This document shows positions 55,522 through 64,000 of a DNA stretch of 64,000 bases, piece after piece. The stretch spans positions 744,001 to 808,000 of the forward strand of contig CP103030.1 in assembly GCA_024752435.1 (NCBI GenBank), read 5' to 3'. Source of the DNA: Allantophomopsis cytisporea. Lineage: Eukaryota; Ascomycota; Leotiomycetes; Phacidiales; Phacidiaceae. The position numbers and the translations under genes are program-made. Under the pieces are notes generated by a model. It saw only the letters and a list, made by a program, of their open reading frames with translations, ran no database searches and was not told where the DNA came from. Position 1 is the first letter of the stretch. Each line of letters opens with the position of its first letter.

Positions 55522-58500
55522 CTACACAACTCTCTTTCCAGCTCTCTCCTTCTTTCGCATTCCCTCGACGCGTTCGACCAATCGCTCGTGCACCTTTCGA
55601 TGCTTGGCCCACTGCTGCGCGCCTTTTCGCATACGCACACCTGCCATGACCATGAGGGCCACGCTGCGCAGCGATGGCCGTTTTTCGTGAACTGTCTTGT
55701 CTGGTGTAATACCCATTTGCTGCAGCATCTCGAGATCCGCTGCGTTGCTACGGGGTTGTTAGTTGGAGTTGATGGGATAGATAGGGGATGAATTTGAAAA
55801 GGGGAGAGAGAAGAGAAACGTACCAAGCGCCAAACAACTCCACCTGAAGCAGCATAAACTTCTTCGCAAACGCTGCATCGGCCCTAAGCCCCTCTTCACG
55901 CTTGCAACGTGCGCGCAACCACTCGATTTGCATGACAAGCCCACGTAGCTCCTTAACATGCTTCTTCTCACGCTCATCGATCTCCTGAAGCAGCGACTCG
56001 TTGCCACCATTATGACTGAGGCTCATATTGGGAAAGCGAACGCCACGAACGAGGCTCTTCTTCTCTTTCTCCCACGCCTGTTGCTCACTGCGGAATTCCT
56101 CTTCGAGGGACGCGAGCGCTGAGTTGGCGGTCAAAGCACGGTCGCGTTGGGCGGCGCGCTCATCGCGGATGCGGCTGATCTGGTTTCGCAGATGTGCCTC
56201 CGAAGCCATGATGGCCTCGATGGTTGCATCACGCTCCTTGACGATCATCTCGAGCTCTTCTGCTTGAATCTGTGTCTCGCGAAGCATGTCGTGCAGGTCG
56301 CGGCGTTCAAGCGCCATGGTGCGGTCTTCGCCGCTGTTTCTGCGCTCGGCCTGCAGTTCGCGTTCGACACGGTCAATTTTGCTGCGGAGACGCTTCACAG
56401 TGGACTCATTACTGATATTGAGCGCCAAAAGCTCCTCTTTGCTGCGTAGAGCATCGTCAAGCTGAGCTTGAAAGTCGTCGCGCTCATCTTCCCACGCGTC
56501 TGTCTTTGCTTGGATCTCGGAGTTTACGGCGTTGCGACGCTTGGAGGCGTCGCGTTCGATATCGCGAATTTGCGTACGAAGATCCTTGATAGTTTGCTGG
56601 GCGGAGGAGAGTTGTCGGTGGACCTCTGAAAGCTCAGATTTACGAGCTGAGATGCTCATGGATGGAGATTGAGTTTGGTGTTGGGAAACGTCTTCATAGG
56701 TCTTGTGCTCAAGATCGGAAATCTGGCGTTTCAGATTGCGAATTGTATCCTTGTGATCAGCTTCTCGCTGGATATACTCGCTGATCTGGGCACTCAGCCG
56801 AGATTCTTCGGCACTGGCTTTGTTGATCTCTTCTTGAAGCTCCTGCTCGAATTGTTGGAGCTTTTGCGTAGTAGCAGACTTTTCATCACGCAAGCGACGA
56901 ACTTCGTTCTCAAGCTTGAGCTTAGATGTACGCAAGTCAATTTTTTCTTGATCCATTCGGAAGGTCTCTTCCTCGTGGTTTCTCATATCCCGAACTTGGC
57001 TCTCAAGCTCATCACGCTCAGCTTGGGCTTCTGCAACAGAGCTTCGAAGAGCATGCATCTCAAGCTTGTTACTATTGACTTGCTCTTGCAACAATTGTCG
57101 TTCTCGTCTGAGCTTTGAAAGTTGAGACTGAACGTCTCCAAGTCCAGATACTTCAGCCTTCGCAAGATCTTGCTTAACTGCGGCCAGTTGTCGCTTCAGG
57201 TCATCAGATTCTTCGTCAAAAATACTCTGAAGTACCTCGACTTCGTCCTCAAGCCCTTCTGCCTTCTCTGTAAGTGCCTTCTGCTCGCGTTGAGCAATTC
57301 GAAGTTCCTCCTTGACCTTGGAGAGATCCGCTCGAACATCATCCAGTGCCTGTCGTCGACCCTGAATATCTGCATTAAGCTCTTCAATTTGTCTGCTAAG
57401 AAGTGCCTCGTCACGTTGATGCCTCTCCTTCTCGCTATCAAGTGCCTCTCGCATTTTAGACTCCTTGCCTGATAGTGTACCTTCCGCTGCTTGCAAACGA
57501 TCGATTGTGCGCTGAAGACCTGCGGCTCGTTCCTCCGCCCGTTCTCGATCTGCCTCGATACTCCGTCTCTGTTCGTCCCACTTGTCGCTGTCATCGTCAT
57601 ACAAGCGCTCTTTCTCGCGAATTTCAGCCTTAAGGTCTTCGACTTCATCGTTGAGGTGGTCAATTTGCGATGTGTACCTTTCTCGTTCTTCAGGAGCAAC
57701 TTCGTTGTCCTCTACTTTGTCTTCCAGAGCCTCAATAGTCCTCCGAGCTGTGGCCAACTCTCGTTGTAAGCTACTTGATTCCGAAGTCAGAGCGTCGTGC
57801 CGAGTTTGTAGCAAGCTCTTCGCATCGTAGGCCTCCCGTAATTCGTCCTGAAGTGGTTTAAGACGGGATGTTGCTGATTCCTTTTCGGCCTGAGCAGCGT
57901 CCCTCTCCTGCTGTGCCACTTCGAGATCGTCCTTCAATTGTTGTGCAAGGACTTCGCTGTCATGAGATATGTCTTCAAACCTCTCCCTCATTTTCTGAAG
58001 CTCTTTCTCCTTGTTTTCGTAGTCCACCTGAAGTGACGAGTACTTTTCCCGCATGTCCTCTAATTCATCTTGCAGCCGGTGATTTTTTTCCTCAATTTGC
58101 CTACTTAAGCCTTTGGTAGTAACCGACTTATTGGCCATTTCCTCTTGAAGCTCCTCGAGATCTGCTTCCGCACGAGTTTTCTCGTTGACTGCTTCTAGTC
58201 TCTCCTCATTCGCTTCCTCGAGTTCTGATTTCAGTCGCTTGATGTCGGCTTCCAATTCTTCAATTGTCTCCTGGGCATCAGCAAGCTCCTCAGCAGAAGT
58301 AGCCTGCTCTTCAAGTTCAATAACCCTTCGTTGAGCAGTTTTCATAGCATCTTCAAGCTCCGAAATATTGTTGAGATTGTCATCTAGCTTTGCTTTTAGA
58401 GCCTCGATTTCATCTTCACGGTCGTCCACAGCTCGCTCCTTTTCGCGGTAGTCTGCCTCCAAATCTCCGAGTTCGTCTCGTAATTTCTCGACTTCGGCAT

Positions 58501-59419
58501 TCTCTCGGTCAGCGTCCTCCAGTTGACTTCGTAATATGCGAACCTCGTCCTCCTTGTCCCCAAGATCTCTTCGGACGCGTTCCAATTCTTCATTCTGCCC
58601 CTCGTTTGCGTGTCTTCTTTTCGACTTCTCTTGTAGCTCTGAAACTTGTTGTCGTAGGCTCTCAATGTCGCGCTCTGCCATACCAAGATTTCGTTTACAC
58701 GTATGCAGTTCTTTTTGCATTGTAACCTTGTCGACCTTGAGCTCGGTATTCTCTTTGAGGGCAGCTTCACTGAAGCCTGGACCCGCTTTCCGCAGAGCTT
58801 CTTCCAAGAAATGAATCTTTAGTTTGAGTCCGAAGTTTTCCTTCTCGATTCGGTCTATAACATTCTCCTGTTCACGTAAGGACAATTGGTTGCCATCTTG
58901 AAGAACTCCAGGAGCTTCTCCACGACGAGGTAAAAATGCCATCGGGGTCGACGCGGCACTACTACTATCGATGTGAGGTATTGGGGTTTGTGCCATATAT
59001 GAGTCCATTCGTGTGTCATTCCCATACACAGAGCTACCTAATGGCGGGACAGGGCTCAATTCTTCAGCAACTCCATCAAGTCCTCCAGGTCTGAGAAATG
59101 CTGGCGTTCGAGGTATTCCGTTCTCTTTGCCAAGCCGCAAGGCACTATTTCTTGTCGCACTTTTCAGTAATGGTGTGAATTCGCCGCCTCCGAAAGCATT
59201 TTGGTTATTTTTCCGATCTCCAAGGACGTTGCGGTTTCTACCAGGGGTCTTGATTGCACCCCGACGGCCAGCCTGCAATTGTTGGAGAAGGTTATTGTTA
59301 TCCTTGGATGGTGATTGAAATGATTGCTCCTGAGATATATCGAAATCGGGCTGACCCAAATATGTCGCATCTCCAAGATTCGTACGGGGTGTGTCGAGAC
59401 CAATCCCGGGTTGCACCAT
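55522..59419 (-). CDS. Spindle pole body pericentrin-like protein Pcp1/PcpA (Spc110 family)
   Basis: Two exons on the minus strand, 59419-55824 and 55747-55522, give 1273 residues. Nearly the whole protein is heptad-repeat coiled coil. A CM1/centrosomin motif near residues 178-205 (NVIDRIEKENFGLKLKIHFL) is the gamma-tubulin complex-binding signature. The C-terminal PACT domain (about 1150-1255) includes LRGLVMQIEWLRARCKREEG and, across the intron, VELFGACNAADLEMLQQMGI then RPSLRSVALMVMAGVRMRK. CM1 plus PACT points to Pcp1/PcpA rather than Mto1/ApsB, which lacks PACT. The protein anchors microtubule nucleation at the nuclear face of the spindle pole body. The first ATG is at 59419; the frame is open slightly further upstream but without an ATG. 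The gene is divergent from the SGT1/ecdysoneless gene. Confidence 0.88.
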
Positions 59420-59795
59420 TGTGGATGGTTGCGGAGCTCCGAGCTCAAGCAAATGGTATTTAGAAATGCAAAATTAATGTGGTACTCTTAGTATAAAAAA
59501 CAATTTTGCTGCCATGGGGCTTCTCAAAGCAAATATAAGGGAATATTTGTGCGCGCGTCGTGCTTGTCGTTTGATGTTGATGGGGAAAGATGTTCGCGAC
59601 TTCGAAATGGCTTTGTTTACATTCACTATTTAGCGCTAGTGCCAGGTATGTTTTGTTTGACAGTCATCGGCATAAACCGCAGACCCTGTCACCCCACCGG
59701 GCGCAAATGAGAATGAGAACTGCATCGTCATCCCGCGCAATAAATTCGAGCTCATCTTTCTTTTGCGCCAAACATTCCCACATCACTCATACAAC
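59420..59795. promoter_or_regulatory. Shared divergent promoter of Pcp1 and the ecdysoneless/SGT1 gene
   Basis: The start codons are 376 bp apart on opposite strands, so both promoters lie here. No clear TATA box or repeated element is seen. Confidence 0.5.
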
Positions 59796-61783
59796 ATGGA
59801 ACCTCCTAGAGATGACTTCAAGTGGTTCGGAGAGGGCTTCGAAGGGTTTCCAAAACGATTGCCGGACGATTGCGTCGAATATATGCTTTTAGTCATTGAT
59901 TCAACGCTGAATCAGAGAGAATTAAATTCGCGACTTGAAGCAGTACGGAAAGAAGCTACGAGATTGGAGAAGGACCTCTTAACAGAGTATATCTGGCAAC
60001 GCGAGAAGTTCAGCTTGAAGCTTAAATCGGAAAATGGTAAGGCTCTTAATTCATTGCTTTAAGTTACGAAATTAATAATGTTTCTTCAGGTTCTTCATAT
60101 CTTCACGGCCTCACCAACTATGGCGACTCGGTCGAAGACGAATGGCTTATTGTATACCTACTCCGAGAACTCAGCAAGAAATTTCCCGAACTATGGATTA
60201 AAGTCACCGATACAGATGGAGAATTTCTTCTCATCGAAGCTGCTAATGCATTACCACGATGGCTAAACCCGGAAATAGCAGATAATCGAGTTTGGATTAA
60301 CAACTATTCTCTACGAATAATTCCGCTTGCTGCTGCTGGACCTGCCTCAAGTGGGAGAACAGCGCCGATTTCACGCTCACTGTCGCTCGATGAAGCCAAG
60401 AACATCTTGGAGACCGCACCTCAAACCCTCATACATTCTCCATTACTCGAAGCCGAAGCATTCTACCGTCTAAGAAATTACCCAGCTCAGATAAATGCAT
60501 CACTTCATCATGCGGTGGTGCGCATTCCCAGAAAACTCGCTCAAGTTATACACTCATGTCCCTCGTCCATATCGTACGCTGTAGATGCGTTCTATTTACG
60601 AGATCCTGTCGCAATGAAACCATTGCAGACCGCATCTGCCAAACTCGTGTTTCCACCAGAAGATCTCGTTTCCCATAGTGTGAAGTTTACCAAGGTCTTG
60701 TATGCTCAAGTCAAATCTCAGCAATTCCCCCCTCCATTGGCATGGAAACCTATCTTTGCGGAACTGGAAAAGGCTGCGGCATCAGATCCGGCAAAGAGAA
60801 AGGAATTGGCGCAATTGGAAGTGGGCATGAAAATCACATCTGGTTATGAGATGATAGTGTCTGATTCGGGTAAGAGAGATGATCGCATATATCGAGAGCT
60901 GATGATAATCGTGAACGATCTCAATGAAGACCTTGAGGCTGGTGTCGCTGAAGTACTACCATCAGACGCTGACATCGCATCATGGCCAAACGCTGGAAAA
61001 GATGATGACGAGTCATGGCTCGATATCAATTTCGAGGATTTCGAGAAGGAGCTTCAGGGTAAGAATGGTCAGAACAAGGACAAAGGACCACTTGGTGCGT
61101 TTGGACCAGATGATGCTTCAGGATTCGGGGACGCCAAAACACAAGCAGATCTGAAGAAGATGGTCGAACGCTTTGAGGCTTTTATGAACGACGAAGATGC
61201 TGGACTTGACGGGGCTGAAATGGACGATATGGACTATGACGATGACGATGACGATGACGATGAAGAAGGCGAATTTGACAGCGAAGACGAAGATAAAGAA
61301 GTTAGTTTCGATGAGGTTGAGTTCGCCCGAATGATGAGGGAGATGATGGGTATGCCGACGGAAGAAGACGAACAAATGACTAGAGTCGCATCAGCCGCTC
61401 GAGGAGGCCCTTCAGGCAAGATTGAAGAGCTCGATACAGACGAAGAGGGAGAGGATGACGAGGCCGAAGAGATTCAAAAGGTCATGAGGCGAATGGAGGC
61501 AGAGCTCAACGAGGCTGGAGCATTAGATTTGGATCCGAAGCCAAAGAAGCCAGAAGCACTTGACAATGGCAGCAATATAGCTAAGTCTCCTGGAAAAATG
61601 AAGCAGCAGGATTGGGAAGAAGATAGCGAAGGCGAAATCAATATTGATTTTAATCTTGCAAAGAACCTCCTTGAAAGTTTCAAGAGTCAAGCAGGTATGG
61701 CTGGACCGGGTGGCAATCTCATGGGGATGATGGGCATGCAGCTACCCAGGGACGAGGACGATGCTTCTACCGGACCGAGATAG
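59796..61783 (+). CDS. Ecdysoneless (ECD)/SGT1 family protein
   Basis: Two exons, 59796-60036 and 60090-61783, give 644 residues. The N-terminus DDFKWFGEGFEGFPKRLPDDCVEY and the segment YGDSVEDEWLIVYLLRELS followed by VTDTDGEFLLIEAANALPRWL are characteristic. AFYRLRNYPAQI and an extended acidic C-terminus with a run of nine Asp near residue 465 complete the family layout. Members regulate transcription and interact with the splicing factor Prp8 in animals; fungal relatives suppress glycolytic-gene defects (the gcr2 suppressor meaning of SGT1, not the Hsp90 co-chaperone). The 53-nt intron restores ENGSSYLHGL. The gene converges on the next gene with only 60 bp between stops. Confidence 0.88.
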
Positions 61784-61843
61784 CAATCGTGCTCCGGAAT
61801 AAGAAGGCTGCATCTAGTAGAGAGAGAAAGAAGAAGAAAAAGG

Positions 61844-62986
61844 TCATATTGAATTAAGGATGACATATGGCACAGAAGAGCAAGGCTGTAATGATTTTTC
61901 CAAAAGGGCCCTTGTCTCTGGAAGCTGTCCAGAACTGGGCTTTAAGTATCTCTTAGGCTCACTATCCTCTCCTTGGGTAATCTTGCAGCTGTCTAGGCTC
62001 GACAAGGAGTTCGTGAGTTTCTTCCTCGCTTCCAGTTCTCTTCCACTACTGCCAGCCTGTGGCCTGACATACTCTGTCACTATTTCCATGATAGCTCGCC
62101 AGCAAGCATAAAGCAAGAGTCTGGCCTTCATGCCTTCCTCTCCAACCCCTTTCCCTGTACTTTGTTGGGTTTGCCAGGCTTTTAGAAACTCCTGGGATGG
62201 GTCCTCGAAACGTTTCAACACCATTGGGTCTCCAAAGATACCTTGGCTCCAATTTTGAAGCCCGCTAACACGAACACCATTCGGACCCCCATGAGTTAGT
62301 AGCACTTTCTCACTGTCTTCCGCGTCGAGCACAACCAATCGCGGTATTTCCACCTCGTCCAGCGCCGATACCCACCTGGCCGCATGCCAGCGAATTCTTT
62401 CGTACGGAAGATTCACAGACATGTCTTCTCCATCACGCAGAACACTTTCCAAGAGCGACATGAATGCCTCAGTCCAATTTTTGGAGCCTGCTCCAGCGCA
62501 AACCTCGGACACTCGACCAAATTTTGCCGTTGGTGAAAGGATGGTTGAGAATTGGCGGTGGAGATTATCCAGTTGCGTATTGATCTTGCATCTCTCCGCT
62601 GCGGTGAGTTTTTCAGACATTGCGGAGAACGACTTGCCCTCTATGGAGGTCACGATGTTGTATGGAGTTTTAAAACCGACTGCTGTTGGTGAATGCTTTA
62701 TCAAGTTTGGGACTATCTTCTTAACGTCGATGGGGGTGGTGGTTTTGGCGAGGAAGGACAAGAGGGTGGCTTCATCGTAGACAAGATTGGACTCGTGACG
62801 AAATAGACGGACGTTTGACAATGCCGGTGTGGACAAGTTGATGAACTTTTCAGAATGCGATATAGAAATGCGGAAGAGCCTCACGGGACATTTGCCGGGT
62901 ATAGCCACGATTGAATGGACCTTGACTCCGGGGAAGGCATGTCGAACTGCCTCTTCTATCTTTTGACTGGAGAAGGGCGTAGTCAT
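61844..62986 (-). CDS. Aminoglycoside-phosphotransferase-like protein with degenerate active site
   Basis: A single exon of 380 residues with the layout of fungal APH/choline-kinase-like proteins. The N-lobe has NLVYDEATLLSFLAKTT and IVTSIEGKSFSAMSEKLTAAE, resembling the EYIEGxxL hinge. The catalytic region reads LLTHGGPNGVRVSGLQNWSQ near residues 228-247. Active APH enzymes have HGD-x-x-x-x-N and then a metal-binding Asp before Trp (DW). Here the catalytic Asp is Gly and the DW Asp is Asn, so a pseudokinase or divergent ligand-binding role is likely. No signal peptide or membrane segment is seen. The family call is moderate because overall similarity is weak by eye. Confidence 0.65.
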   Translation of the reverse strand: MTTPFSSQKIEEAVRHAFPGVKVHSIVAIPGKCPVRLFRISISHSEKFINLSTPALSNVRLFRHESNLVYDEATLLSFLAKTTTPIDVKKIVPNLIKHSPTAVGFKTPYNIVTSIEGKSFSAMSEKLTAAERCKINTQLDNLHRQFSTILSPTAKFGRVSEVCAGAGSKNWTEAFMSLLESVLRDGEDMSVNLPYERIRWHAARWVSALDEVEIPRLVVLDAEDSEKVLLTHGGPNGVRVSGLQNWSQGIFGDPMVLKRFEDPSQEFLKAWQTQQSTGKGVGEEGMKARLLLYACWRAIMEIVTEYVRPQAGSSGRELEARKKLTNSLSSLDSCKITQGEDSEPKRYLKPSSGQLPETRALLEKSLQPCSSVPYVILNSI

Positions 62987-64000
62987 ATTGATAATGGGGT
63001 GAGCGGCATGATCAAGACCATTTGAGAAACGTAGAACAGGTTACGAGCAGCAATTGAGTAAAAATCAAAAAAGAGCAGGACGGTCACCTCTTCAATGAGC
63101 CTATATATACATGCCTTCCTCACATATGGTATTCATACTATCGGCTTTGTTTACACACTGTCTGCAAAGAAAGGGCTTTTTTTCCCAGCTAATTGAGTAA
63201 CGTTTCACAGGAAAAGGTGGAGCGAGGAAGAGTGGAAGGAAGAGTGTATCATGGATTCAAAGTCATAACGTGCTGAGCATTTTCGCAAGATCCTGCCATT
63301 GGCTCCAGCTTGAGTTCGACGATGCGAGCCGTGCTGATGGAGTTGGTTCGGTAGTGGAGTGGTGGAGTAGCTCACCACTACACCAACCCCCGGCCGCGTA
63401 ATTCAACGCTATGCTGTCCTCGTTTCGAGTGGCTTTTTCCCTCCCCGTAAAGCGGATGGCCATCTAAGATATCCCATATTGATACGTATGAACGTATGAA
63501 TGAGTGTATGTATGTATGTATGTATGTATGTATGTACGTATCCACGCCATCATCGCTCTTGTCTGTACTGTATCTTACTGCCGTACTCAGTCAGACACCT
63601 TGATTTGACTTGACTTGATTCGACTTGCCTTGCCTTGCCTCACCTTACCTACCTTACCTTGCCGTTATGCGTTGTTCGAGGAAGCGATGATTGAAACGCA
63701 GCCAGGGTTGGGCGCAAGAGGCGCAGGACAGGGCAGCATCAAGACTGAATGGCTTTCGGCTGAGTACAGTTCATACATTACACACATGGTTGTCCACGGA
63801 CATCACATCAAGCTTGCAAGACCTTCGATTGTAGCGACGTCGATCAGGCTCGAATGTTTTAGCCGGGGGGGATCCAATGGTAGAACATGGAGCATGTCAC
63901 TATCAGAGATGTCCTCCGGATCTTCATACCTGTATTCAGTCGTAGCTGCTCATCATTTCTTGCGCCAGAACCTAGTTGGTACTCAGAAGTTGAGTGTTGT
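62987..64000. other. Terminal intergenic region with simple repeats
   Basis: About 1 kb with no supportable gene. It includes CTTGC/CTTAC pyrimidine-purine runs near 63600-63665 and a TATG microsatellite. A 66-codon minus-strand frame at 63263-63463 is unrecognised. Confidence 0.5.
63507..63534 (+). repeat. (TATG)7 microsatellite
   Basis: Seven uninterrupted TATG units are read directly, preceded by related ACGTATGA sequence. Confidence 0.95.

Noticed and set aside
63330..63400. tRNA-like A box (TGGTGTAGTGGTGAG on the minus strand)
   Set aside because: No B box or foldable cloverleaf follows at the right spacing.
1..64000. CRISPR array, operon or phage-type system
   Set aside because: The window is eukaryotic, with spliced monocistronic genes; no spaced direct repeats or bacterial gene blocks occur.

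Overview
The window is nuclear DNA from a filamentous ascomycete. Genes carry many short introns (about 45-140 nt), intergenic DNA holds microsatellites and AT-rich stretches, and the content is typically fungal: HAUS1-type augmin subunit, C2H2+Zn2Cys6 regulator, Pcp1-type spindle pole protein and a BCK1-type MAPKKK. The style suggests Leotiomycetes (Helotiales), but that placement is inference only. There are no bacterial, viral or CRISPR features and no intact transposon.

Left arm (1-19.6 kb), housekeeping. A pyrimidine-rich leader with an 8-bp tandem repeat precedes a three-RRM Gbp2/Hrb1-like mRNA-binding protein that contains an 8-nt micro-exon. Then come an unrecognised nuclear-looking protein, SRP14 and the nucleolar MIF4G/MA3 protein Sgd1 (divergent pair), dihydrolipoamide dehydrogenase, a cytochrome b5-fused delta-8 sphingolipid desaturase, and VAC14 convergent with augmin subunit HAUS1.

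Middle (19.6-31.2 kb), accessory and AT-rich. An EthD-domain gene with a probable GC-AG intron, a wrecked short-chain dehydrogenase, a saccharopine-dehydrogenase-like (trans-enoyl-reductase type) gene broken by two offsetting indels, a dual-finger transcription factor holding a perfect 35-nt palindrome, and an NmrA-like oxidoreductase. Together they look like a partly decayed small metabolic cluster. A degenerate tRNA-like sequence follows.

Right arm (31.2-64 kb), housekeeping again. Genes are ER co-chaperone p58IPK/DNAJC3, tubulin cofactor C, Mediator subunit Med9, cofactor-independent phosphoglycerate mutase, the ribosome-assembly protein Tsr4/PDCD2-like, eIF3k, a very large BCK1-like MAPKKK of the cell-wall-integrity pathway, pyruvate decarboxylase, the spindle pole pericentrin Pcp1, an ecdysoneless/SGT1 protein, and an aminoglycoside-phosphotransferase-like protein that has lost catalytic residues. 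A 3.3-kb gene-poor gap (49.3-52.6 kb) is rich in microsatellites.

Functional threads are glycolysis and pyruvate metabolism (phosphoglycerate mutase, pyruvate decarboxylase, dihydrolipoamide dehydrogenase), RNA handling and translation (Gbp2-like, SRP14, Sgd1, Tsr4, eIF3k), and microtubules and spindle (HAUS1, TBCC, Pcp1). Intron positions were set by hand from GT/AG signals and frame continuity; all family names come from recognised motifs, not database searches.
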